A stretch of 64,000 nt of DNA, taken from positions 558,001 to 622,000 of the forward strand of contig JAKGSH010000001.1 of assembly GCA_021568835.1 (NCBI GenBank), written 5' to 3'. Both the position numbers and the translations under genes were made by a program. The DNA comes from Streptomyces sp. Tue 6430 (lineage in GTDB: Bacteria > Actinomycetota > Actinomycetes > Streptomycetales > Streptomycetaceae). The notes under the pieces are model-generated. The model had not been told where the DNA came from. It did no database searches and saw nothing but the letters and a program-made list of their open reading frames with translations. The stretch's first letter is position 1. Every line of letters starts with the position of its first letter. Positions 55,711-64,000 of this stretch are shown piece by piece.

Positions 55711-55845
55711 CGGCCGGACCGGGGCCGGACTCCGGCTCACGCATGGCGGGCCGGGTCCGGTTCATGTGGGGCGGGCCGGGTCCGGGGCCGAGTCCCGGCT
55801 CATGTGGGGCGGGCCCGGTCCGGGCGCGGGTCCCGGCTCACCGTG
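55711..55845. repeat. Degenerate ~38-base repeats between rhaB and lutA
   Basis: Three to four copies of CGGGCCGGGTCCGG with following CCCGGCTCATGTGGGG words, running into the end of rhaB. GC-rich, hairpin-prone spacer that could lower read-through from rhaB into lutA. Confidence 0.6.
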
Positions 55846-57296
55846 CGGTGAGCCGGGCCTGCGCGTCCCGCCAGCGGCCGGTGCCGCCCCGCGGTTCGTA
55901 GCGCGTCAGGTGCTGGGTCCTGGCGAGCAGCCCGCGCATGTCCTGCCGGTCGCCCACCAGCCCGTGAGCCCTGGCCTGGACGAGGACGTTGCCGAGCGCG
56001 GCGGCCTCCGTCGGACCGGCCACCACCGGCAGCCCGCAGGCGTCGGCGGTGAGCTGGCACAGCAGCGAGTTGCGGGTGCCGCCGCCCACGACGTGCACGA
56101 CGTCGACGGGATGGCCGGCCAGCCGCTGGGCGTCCTCGACCGCCCGCCGGTGGGCGAGCGCGAGCGAGTCCAGGATGCAGCGGGTGATCTCGGCGGGGTG
56201 CCCGGCACCGGCTGCCCGGAGGCACGGCACGCCTCGGCGATCCGCTCCGGCATCCGGCCCGGGGCGAGGAACGCGGCGTCCCCCGCGTCCACCACCGACC
56301 GCAGCGCCGGCACCTCGGCGGCGTCGCGCAGCAGCCCGCTCAGGTTCGGGTTCCCCCAGGCCCGGACGCACTCCTGGAGCAGCCACAGCCCCATGATGTT
56401 GCGGAGGTAGCGGACCGTGCCGTCCAGCCCCAGCTCGTTGGTGAAGTTGGCGGCGCGGCTGTCCTCGGTGAGCACGGGCGCCTCGAGCTCCAGGCCGGCC
56501 AGGGACCAGGTGCCGGTGCAGATGTAGGCGAAGCGCCCGCCCGTCGCCGGTACGGCGGCCACCGCGGACGCCGTGTCGTGCGACCCGACGGCCGTCACCG
56601 GCACGGGCCCGGCCAGCCCGGTCTCCTCCAGCACCTCCGCCCGCAGCACGCCCGCCGCGTCCCGGGCCGCCGCAGCGGCGCGAACAGGGAGAGGTCGACG
56701 CCCAGCCGCGCGGCGAGGCCGTACGCCCAGTCGCCGGTCCGGGGATCGACGAGCTGGGTGGTGGAGGCGTTGGTCAGCTCGGTGCCCTGCTCGCCGGTCA
56801 GCCAGTACGACAGCAGGTCGGGGATCATCAGCAGCCTGCTCGCACAGGCCAGTTGACGGCTCCCGCGGGCCGCCGTCAACTGGTACAGCGTGTTGAACGG
56901 CGCGTACTGCAGTCCGGTCGCCGCGTACAGCTCGGCGGCCGGGACGCTCGCCCACACCTTCTCCGGGACGCCCTCGGTGCGGGCGTCGCGGTAGTGCACC
57001 GGGTTGCCCAGCAGGGCCCCGTCGGCGTCGAGCAGGCCGTAGTCCACGGCCCAGCTGTCGATGCCGACGGAGTCGAGCCGGCCCCCCGTCGCCGCACCGG
57101 CGGCCCGCAGCCCCTCCAGCACCCCGGCGTACAGCCCGAGCACGTCCCAGCGCAGGCCCTCCGGCACGCGCACGGGCCGGTTGGGGAAGCGGTGCGCCTC
57201 GGTCAGCTCCAGCGTGTCCGGGCCGACGCGGCCGGCCATCACGCGCCCGCTGGAGGCGCCGAGGTCGACCGCGGCGTACGACTTCACGGCCGTCAC
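55838..57296 (-). CDS. rhaB: Rhamnulokinase RhaB, frameshifted
   Basis: Phosphorylates L-rhamnulose. FGGY kinase fold: AVDLGASSGRVMAGRVG, GIDSWAVDYGLLDADGALLG, ELTNASTTQLVDPRTGDWAY, AVGSHDTASAVAAVPA, CTGTWSLAGLELEAP, HVVGGGTRNSLLCQLTADAC. Two base losses near 56680 and 56205 in G/C runs; repaired length about 486 residues. GTG start overlaps the rhaEW stop (GTGA). Confidence 0.93.
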
Positions 57297-59330
57297 CGGA
57301 GGAAGGCGGCCGCCACACCCGCGTCGACGGGATGTGCAGACCGGTGGTGTGGGTGAGCTCGCCGCCGGTGAGGGCGAAGACGGCGTTCGCCACGTGCTCG
57401 GGCAGCACCTCCCGCTTGAGGATGGTGCGCTGCGCGTAGAACTCGCCCAGCTTCTCCTCCTCCACTCCGTAGACGGCCGCGCGCTTGGCGCCCCAGCCGC
57501 CCGCGAAGATGCCCGAGCCGCGCACCACGCCGTCGGGGTTGATGCCGTTGACGCGGATCCCGTGCTCCCCCAGCTCGGCGGCCAGCAGCCGCACCTGGTG
57601 GGCCTGGTCGGCCTTGGTCGCGGAGTAGGCGATGTTGTTCGGGCCGGCGAAGACGGCGTTCTTCGACGCGATGTAGACGATGTCGCCGCCCAGTCCCTGC
57701 GCGATCATCACGCGGGCCGCCTCGCGCGAGACGAGGAAGGAGCCGCGGGCCATGATGTCGTGCTGGAGGTCCCAGTCCTTCGCGGAGGTCTCCAGCAGCG
57801 GCTTGGAGACGGAGATGCCGGCGTTGTTGACCACCAGGTCGACCCCGCCGAAGGCGAGCGCCGCGGACCGGAAGGCGTCGGCGATCTGCTCCTCGGAGGT
57901 GACGTCGACGGTCACGGCGACGGCCTTGTCCGGCCCGCCCAGCTCCTCGGCGACGGTGGCCGCGTTGTCCCCGTTCAGATCGGCGACCACGACGCACGCG
58001 CCCTCGGCGACCAGCCGGTGCGCGATCGCCCTGCCGATCCCGCTGCCCGCGCCCGTCACCAGCGCCACCCGTGTGGCCAGCGCCTTCGGCTTCGGCATCC
58101 GCTGGAGCTTGGCCTCCTCCAGCGCCCAGTACTCGATGCGGAACTTCTCCGACTCCTCGATCGGCGCGTACGTCGACACCGACTCGGCGCCGCGCATCAC
58201 GTTGATCGCGTTGACGTAGAACTCGCCGGCCACCCGGGCGGTCTGCTTGTCCTTGCCGAAGGAGAACATGCCCACCCCGGGCACGAGCACGATCGCCGGG
58301 TCGGCGCCGCGCATGGCGGGGGAGTCCGCCAGCGCGTGCCGCGCGTAGTAGGCGGCGTACTCCTCGCGGTAGGCGGCGTGCAGCTCCTTCAGCCGCGCGA
58401 TCGCCTCGTCGAGCGGCGCGGCGGGCGGCAGGTCGAGGACCAGCGGGCGGACCTTGGTGCGCAGGAAGTGGTCCGGGCAGGAGGTGCCGAGGGCGGCGAG
58501 GCGCGGGTGCTCGGCGCGGGCGGTGAAGTCGAGGACGACCTCGGAGTCGGTGAAGTGACCGACCTGCGGGCGGTCCTGGGAGGCGATCGCCCGGACGTAC
58601 GGCGCGAGGGCGGCGGCCCGCTCGCGGCGCTCCGCCTCGGGCAGCGGCTCGTAGCCGTCGAGCACCGGGCCGAAGGGCTCCGCCTTGCCGCGCTCCTCGA
58701 GGAAGGCCTCGGCGGTGCGGATGATGTGGAGCGAGTTGCGCTCGCACTCCTCGGCGGTGTCGCCCCACGCGGTGATGCCGTGGCCGCCGAGCACACAGCC
58801 GACGGCCTGCGGGTTGGCCTTCTTCACCGCCGCGATGTCCAGGCCGAGCTGGAAGCCGGGCCGGCGCCAGGGCACCCAGACGACCGTGTCGCCGAAGCAC
58901 TCGGCGGTCAGCTTCTCCCCGTCGGCGGCGCAGGCGAGCGCGATGCCCGAGTCGGGGTGCAGGTGGTCCACGTGAGCCGCGTCGACCAGCCCGTGCATCG
59001 CGGTGTCGATGGACGGGGCGGCACCGCCCTTGCCGTGCAGGCAGTAGTCGAACGCGGCGACCATCTCGTCCTCGCGCTCGACGCCCGGGTAGACGTCGAC
59101 GAGCCCCGCAGCCGGTCCAGCCGCAGCACGGCCAGTCCCGCCTCGGCCAGGGTGCCGAGGTCGCCGCCGGAGCCCTTCACCCACATCAGCTCGACGTCGG
59201 TGCCGGTGACGGGGTCGGTGTCGGTGCCCTTGGCGGAGGTGTTCCCGCCGGCGTAGTTGGTGTTGCGGGGGTCAGCGCCGAGCCGGTGCGACCGGGCGAG
59301 GAGTGCGGCGGCTTCGGGATGCGGTGCCAT
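57293..59330 (-). CDS. rhaEW: Bifunctional rhamnulose-1-phosphate aldolase / lactaldehyde dehydrogenase
   Basis: About 679 residues. The N-terminal class II aldolase (RNTNYAGGNTSAKGTDTD, DYCLHGKGGAAPSIDTAMHG, HVDHLHPDSGIALACAAD zinc site) splits rhamnulose-1-P to DHAP and lactaldehyde. The C-terminal SDR domain (VALVTGAGSGIGRAIAHRL, VNNAGISVSKPLL, IAYSATKADQAHQVRLLA) oxidises lactaldehyde. Base losses near 59105 and 57340. ATG 59330 (MAPHPEAAALLARSHRL) with GGAAG upstream. Product lactate is then handled by lutABC downstream. Confidence 0.92.
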
Positions 59331-59439
59331 GAACTTCCAGTCCTTGTGTGAGAGAGGAGGGTGAGTGCGGTTCTTCCAGGGGCGCGGGCCGTGCCGATGC
59401 GCGGCTCCGCCGCAGGGGGCACCGCCGTTCACGGCGACC

Positions 59440-59743
59440 CGTGGCTCGCGAGCGGCGGGGACACCGGCCTGCGGTCCGCGAGCGGCGGGGACGACCCCCG
59501 GCCGCGAGCGGCGGGGAGGACGACCTCCGGTCCGCGAGCGGCGGTGACGACTGCCCGCAGTCCGCGAGCGGCGACCGGCGCCCCGTGAACGGCGGGGACG
59601 ACGCCCCCCGGCCGCGGGCGGCGGATACGCGGGCGGTCGGCCGCGACACCCCCGGTCCGCGAGCGGCGGAGAGGGCGCCCCCGGTCCGCGACTGGCGGAG
59701 AGAGCGACCCCTGGCCCGTGAGCGGCGGGAACGCGGCCGGCGC
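59440..59743. repeat. Degenerate repeat array between rhaI and rhaEW
   Basis: About eleven copies of a 26-36 base unit centred on GGTCCGCGAGCGGCGG with GACGAC or GAGAG spacers. Each unit carries the small dyad CCGC-GA-GCGG. Transcribed as part of the rha operon, between rhaI stop and rhaEW start (total gap 413 bases). 59331-59439 is plain GC-rich leader. Confidence 0.7.
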
Positions 59744-60902
59744 TCACGCGCCCCAGCCGGCCTGCTCCCACCGACCCGCTCGGCGACGATCTTCTCGGCC
59801 CACCCGCTCGCGCGGTACGCGGCGACGGGGTCGGGGTCCAGCCCCGTCTCCTCCCGCACCTCGCGCAGCAGCGGCCGCACATCGGTGTTGTACGCGTCCA
59901 TCAGCACCGCGTTCGCCTCCAGGACGTCCCCGGCGGCCTGCGCGGCGGCCAGCGCCGACCGGTCGACCAGCAGCGCCTTCGCCGTGGCCTCCTGGACGTT
60001 CATCACGGACCGGATGATCGCCGGGATCTTCGCCTCGATGTTGTGGCACTGGTCGAGCATGAACGCCACCTCGGAACCGAGGCCCCCGCCGCGGACGACC
60101 TCGTACATGATCCGGAACAGCTGGAACGGGTCGGCCGACCCCACCATCAGGTCGTCGTCGGCGTAGAACCGCGAGTTGAAGTCGAACCCGCCGAGCTTGC
60201 CCTCGCGCAGCAGCGTGGCCACGATGAACTCGATGTTGGTGCCCGGCGCGTGGTGCCCGGTGTCGACCACGACCTGGGCCTTGGGACCGAGCTTGAGGCA
60301 GTGGGCGTACGCCGTACCCCAGTCCGGCACGTCGGTCGCGTAGAACGCGGGCTCGAAGAACTTGTACTCCAGCAGCATCCGCTGCCCGTCCCCGAGGCGC
60401 CCGTAGACCTCGGCCAGGGCCTCGGCCAGCCGGTCCTGCCGGGCCCGGATGTCGTCCTGGCCGGGGTAGTTCGTACCGTCGGCGAACCACAGCTTGAGAT
60501 CGGCGGAGCCGGTCGCGTCCATGATGTCGACGCACTCGAGGAGGTGGTCGACGGCCTTGCGCCGGACCGAGGCCTCCGGGTGGCAGACGCTGCCCAGCCT
60601 GTACGCGTCGTCCTGGAAGGTGTTGGAGTTGATCGTCCCCAGCTTCACCCCCGGTCCTCGGCATGTTTCGCAAGTGCGGAGTAGTCCTCCACCTTGTCCC
60701 AGGGGATGTGCAGGGCCACGGTCGGGGCGACGCCGGTGAACTCGTGCACCTTCGCCGCGTCGTCGAGCTTCTCCCGCGGGTCGCGGGGCACGCCCTCCTG
60801 GGCGAACACCTTGAAGCGGGTCCCCGAGTTCCCGTACGCCCACGACGGCGTCTCTACGGCCTGGGTCTTCAGCGCGGCCTTCACCGCGGCGAGGTCGGTC
60901 AC
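59744..60902 (-). CDS. rhaI: L-rhamnose isomerase RhaI, frameshifted
   Basis: Converts L-rhamnose to L-rhamnulose; actinobacterial xylose-isomerase-like type of about 386 residues. [120 protein letters not shown]. Base losses near 60652 and 59766 (the latter restores GGSQAGWGA and the TGA). GTG start follows AGGAG. First gene of the minus-strand rha operon. Confidence 0.93.
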
Positions 60903-60977
60903 TCAGTGCTCCTGTGACATCGGTCCGGAAAGACATCCTGATCGGCTTCCGGAAAGGCTTCTTGAAAGGCGTCCGGA

Positions 60978-61025
60978 TGAAACGATTCAGAACGGGAAGC
61001 TATGAGGCTGCCGGGGGTGTGTCAA
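60978..61025 (-). promoter_or_regulatory. rhaI promoter with operator
   Basis: On the minus strand TTGACA (61025-61020), 17-base spacer, TAGCTT (61002-60997), a near-ideal vegetative promoter. Just downstream at 60989-60978 is TGAAACGATTCA-type dyad, placed at the predicted start point, as a repressor site would be. Confidence 0.75.
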
Positions 61026-61074
61026 CCCCTCTGCCCAGGTCCGGTCTCCGTGACCGTTGTGTGACCTTCGATTA

Positions 61075-61155
61075 TCGAAAACTTTTCGAGGCGGACCCAT
61101 TGACGTGACATGTCCGTCGTGCCTAACGTCCCGGCCATCCAGTTGAAACCTTTCA
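61075..61155 (+). promoter_or_regulatory. rhaT promoter with two operators
   Basis: TTGACG (61100-61105), 18-base spacer, TAACGT (61124-61129). A second copy of the dyad, TGAAACCTTTCA, lies at 61144-61155 just past the start point. Upstream of the -35 is a perfect palindrome TCGAAAACTTTTCGA at 61075-61089, preceded by an overlapping TTCGATTATCGAA (61067-61079). Confidence 0.75.
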
Positions 61156-61210
61156 CGACGTCGTGGCGGCCCCTCGGGGACTGTCGGCGGACGTCGTCGA
61201 GGAGCCATCC

Positions 61211-62726
61211 ATGACCCACCCGTCCGACACGGGACAAGCCCCGGTGCTGGCGCTCAGGGACGTTTCCAAGTCCTTCGGCGCCGTACGCGCCCTGCGGGGC
61301 GTCTCCCTGGAGCTGTTCCCCGGCGAGGTCCACGCCCTCGCCGGGGAGAACGGCGCGGGCAAGTCGACCCTCATCAAGACGCTCGCCGGAGTGCACCGGC
61401 CGGACGCCGGCCAGGTGCTGCTCGACGGCGGGCCCGTCGTCTTCCACGGCCCCGGCGACGCCCGCGACGCCGGCATCGCCGTGATCTACCAGGAGCCCAC
61501 GCTCTTCCCCGACCTCTCGATCGCCGAGAACATCTTCATGGGCCGCCGGCCCCGGCGGGCCCTCGGCCGCATCGACCACAAGGCCACCCACGAGGCCACC
61601 GCGGCCCTGATGCGGCGCCTCGGCGTCGACCTGGACCCGGACCGCCCGGCGCGCGGCCTGTCCATCGCGGACCAGCAGATCGTCGAGATCGCCAAGGCGC
61701 TCTCCTTCGACGCCCGCGTCCTGATCATGGACGAGCCGACCGCCGCTCTCACCGGCAGCGAGGTCGCCCGCCTCTTCAACGTCGTGCGCACCCTGCGCGA
61801 GGAGGGCGCCGCCGTGCTGTTCATCTCGCACCGGCTGGAGGAGATCTTCGCGATCTGCCAGAGGGTGACGACCCTGCGGGACGGCGCCTGGATCGCGAGC
61901 GAGCCCCTCGACGGCATGACCGAGGACGACCTGGTGCGCCGGATGGTCGGCCGCGACCTCGACGAGCTGTACCCGAAGCAGCACGTCGACCCGGGCGAGG
62001 TCGCCCTCAGCGTGCGCCGGCTGACCCGCGAGGGCGTCTTCACCGACGTCTCCTTCGAGGTCCGGCGCGGCGAGATCGTCGGCCTCGCCGGACTGGTCGG
62101 CGCCGGGCGCACCGAGGTCGCCCGCGCGGTCTTCGGCATCGACCGCTGGGACGCCGGCGAGGTGGAGGTCGCCGGCCGCGCGCTCACCAACGGCGCCCCG
62201 TCCACCGCCATGGCCGCGGGCCTCGCCCTGGTCCCGAGGACCGGCGCGCCCAGGGCCTGGTGATGGACATGTCCATCGAGCGCAACATCGGCCTGACCGG
62301 ACTCCGTACGACCGTCAGGGCCGGCCTGATGGACCGCGGCGCCGAGCGCAGCCGCTCGCTCGACTGGGCGGTCCGGCTCCAGGTGAAGTACGCCCGCATC
62401 GCCGACACCGTCAACACGCTCTCCGGCGGCAACCAGCAGAAGGTCGTGCTGGCGAAGTGGCTGGCCACCGGGCCGAAGGTGCTCATCGTCGACGAGCCCA
62501 CCCGCGGCATCGACGTCGGCACCAAGGCCGAGGTGCACCGGCTGCTGTCCGAACTGGCCGCCGACGGGGTCGCCGTCCTGATGATCTCCTCCGACCTGCC
62601 CGAGATCCTCGGCATGGCCGACCGCGTGCTGGTGATGCACGAGGGCCGGCTCACCGCCGAGATCCCCGCTCCGACGCCACCGAGGAAACCGTGATGGCCG
62701 CAGCCACCGGGAGGGCAGCCGCATGA
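61211..62726 (+). CDS. rhaT: Sugar ABC transporter ATP-binding protein (RhaT type), frameshifted
   Basis: Twin-ATPase of a CUT2 (ribose/rhamnose) importer, about 506 residues. First half: Walker [60 protein letters not shown]. Second half: [60 protein letters not shown]. Base losses near 62240 and 62675; the repaired end [15 protein letters not shown] has its TGA overlapping the permease ATG. Divergent from rhaI. Confidence 0.92.
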
Positions 62727-63760
62727 CGGTGACCACTCCCGAAGCCCCCGCCGCCGAGGTGGCCAGGTCCAGCAGCACCCGCCTGGTGGACCGCGTCTTC
62801 AAGATGCGCGAACTGGCCATCCTGCTGGTCTTCCTGGTGATGATCGCCGTCACCCAGGCCGGCAACAGCGAGTTCCTGTCGGAACAGGGCATCAAGGACC
62901 TGCTGCTCAACGCGACCATCCTGGTCCTGGTCGCCACCGGCCAGTCCCTGGTCGTCATCACCCGCAACGTCGACCTGTCCGTCGGCTCCACGCTCGGCAT
63001 CAGCGCCTTCGCCGCCGGCGTCTACCTCCAAGGCGGCGGCGACCCGCTCGTCGCGGTCGTGCTGGCGGTCCTGCTCGGCATCGGCTTCGGCCTGCTGAAC
63101 GGCCTCCTGGTCAGCCTCGGCCAGGTCCCGGCCCTGGTCGTCACCCTCGGCACGCTGTACATCATCCGCGGCATCGACTCCATCTGGGTCGGCTCCCGGC
63201 AGATCACCGCCGCCGACCTGCCCGGCGGGTTCGTCGACTTCGGCTCCGGCGGCATCTCCGCCGTGCCGTACCTGGCGGTCATCGCCCTCGTCGTCCTGGT
63301 CGCCACCGCCTACTACCTCAAGCACTTCGGCAGCGGCCGCGAGCTGTACGCGCTCGGCTCCAACCCGGAGGCCGCCCGCCTCGCCGGCATCCCCGTCCGC
63401 AAGCGGATCCTCGTCGCCTACACCTTCTGCGGCGCCCTCGCCGGCCTCGCCGGAGCCCTGTACCTCGCCCGGTTCGGCAACGTCGACTCCGGCACCGGCA
63501 ACGGCTACGAACTCACCGTCGTCAGCGCGGTCGTCGTCGGCGGCGTGGTCTTCACCGGCGGCTCCGGCAGCGTCTACGGCGCCGCCCTCGGCGCCCTGCT
63601 GCTGACCTCCGTCAACAGCGTGCTGCCCGCCCTCGGCGTCAGCTCCGTCTGGGTGCTCGCCATCAACGGCATCCTGCTCCTCCTCGCCATCGCCGTCGAC
63701 CGCGTGGTCGCGCTGCGGGTGGCGTCGGCCCTGAAGAAGAGGAACGCCCGCCATGCCTGA
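62723..63760 (+). CDS. rhaP: Sugar ABC transporter permease (RhaP type)
   Basis: 345 residues, intact, about 8-10 membrane helices. Typical CUT2 text: VVITRNVDLSVGSTLGISAF, PALVVTLGTLYIIRGIDSIW, GSNPEAARLAGIPVRKRILV (the conserved cytoplasmic loop contacting the ATPase) and VGGVVFTGGSGSVYGAALGA. Overlaps rhaT before it and the second permease after it. Confidence 0.92.
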   Translation: MTVTTPEAPAAEVARSSSTRLVDRVFKMRELAILLVFLVMIAVTQAGNSEFLSEQGIKDLLLNATILVLVATGQSLVVITRNVDLSVGSTLGISAFAAGVYLQGGGDPLVAVVLAVLLGIGFGLLNGLLVSLGQVPALVVTLGTLYIIRGIDSIWVGSRQITAADLPGGFVDFGSGGISAVPYLAVIALVVLVATAYYLKHFGSGRELYALGSNPEAARLAGIPVRKRILVAYTFCGALAGLAGALYLARFGNVDSGTGNGYELTVVSAVVVGGVVFTGGSGSVYGAALGALLLTSVNSVLPALGVSSVWVLAINGILLLLAIAVDRVVALRVASALKKRNARHA

Positions 63761-64000
63761 GTCGCTGGCCCGCGCCATCCGGTGGGACACGGTCGTCGGC
63801 GCCCTCCTGATCGTGCTGCTCCTGCTGTCCTTCTCGTTCGTGGACGGCTTCGGCAACGCCCTCAACCTGTCCTTCCTGATCGGCAACACGCTCCCCATCG
63901 CGCTGATCGCCCTGCCGATGACCCTGCTGGTCGTCTCCGGCGAGATCGACCTGTCCGTCGCCTCCACGGCCGGCCTGTCCGGCGCGGTGATGGGCGCCCT
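63753..64000 (+). CDS. rhaQ: Second sugar ABC permease (RhaQ type), cut by window edge
   Basis: First 82 residues only. MPESLARAIRWDTVVGALLI then a hydrophobic helix, LNLSFLIGNTLPIALIALPM and LLVVSGEIDLSVASTAGLSG, the same IDLSV signature as in the first permease. ATG lies within the end of rhaP (8-base overlap). The periplasmic binding protein (rhaS) and perhaps a mutarotase and the regulator are expected further right. Confidence 0.9.
   Translation, partial: MPESLARAIRWDTVVGALLIVLLLLSFSFVDGFGNALNLSFLIGNTLPIALIALPMTLLVVSGEIDLSVASTAGLSGAVMGA

Noticed and set aside
55906..59184. A 1092-residue open frame covering rhaB and rhaEW
   Set aside because: It is the rhaEW frame read through into rhaB because of a one-base loss near 57340. 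The GTGA overlap and family ends show two genes.
59440..59743. CRISPR array
   Set aside because: Units are degenerate, variable in length, without unique spacers, and no cas genes are near.

Overview
The window is about 64 kb of very GC-rich DNA with many GTG and TTG starts, ATGA/GTGA stop-start overlaps and typical actinomycete families (ergothioneine genes, an XRE/DUF397/ATPase set, DUF574 methyltransferase). It reads as a Streptomyces chromosome or a close relative. No rRNA, tRNA, CRISPR array or prophage was recognised.

Layout. 0-4.5 kb: ergothioneine operon egtABCD on the minus strand. 4.8-13.6 kb: PARG-like macrodomain protein, MazF-like protein, amidase, secreted arabinofuranosidase-type glycosidase, SnoaL-like protein, MarR regulator divergent from an MFS pump, FkbM methyltransferase. 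14-21.9 kb: FMN reductase divergent from a TetR regulator with two operators, aldehyde dehydrogenase, thioredoxin, FAD disulfide oxidoreductase, peptide deformylase, TPR protein, MarR pair, PhnA. 21.9-26.5 kb: two ArsR-type regulators with matching operators bracket a SulP transporter, an anti-sigma-type ATPase and a STAS protein. 26.7-40.8 kb: an insertion-sequence pile-up (IS982, IS630 nested in IS701, two IS1380 copies, a mosaic IS701/IS5 ORF, two IS5 elements, one IS200/IS605 with TnpB) around a small, AT-richer island with a DUF6232 membrane protein and a partner sharing its tail motif. 41-52.7 kb: pirin, ATPase/DUF397/XRE genes, DUF574 methyltransferase, a YheO-type regulator with a serine/threonine-type dehydratase, cupin, VWA-MoxR pair, FAD-Rieske oxidoreductase. 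52.7-64 kb: lactate oxidation (lutABC) and rhamnose catabolism (rhaB, rhaEW, rhaI) on the minus strand, divergent from a rhamnose-type ABC importer that runs off the right edge.

How genes work together. The last block is a complete route: import, isomerisation, phosphorylation and cleavage of L-rhamnose, oxidation of lactaldehyde to lactate, then lactate to pyruvate. Two convincing promoters in the divergent gap each carry a TGAAAC-NN-TTCA operator at the expected start point, so one LacI-like repressor probably controls both arms.

Caution. Roughly half of the conserved genes are broken by single-base deletions, mostly in runs of G or C. These include genes that should be intact (egtB, moxR, lutA, rhaI, rhaB). 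The pattern looks like uncorrected homopolymer error in the assembly, so frameshifted genes are annotated at their full reconstructed extent and are not called pseudogenes unless there is other evidence.
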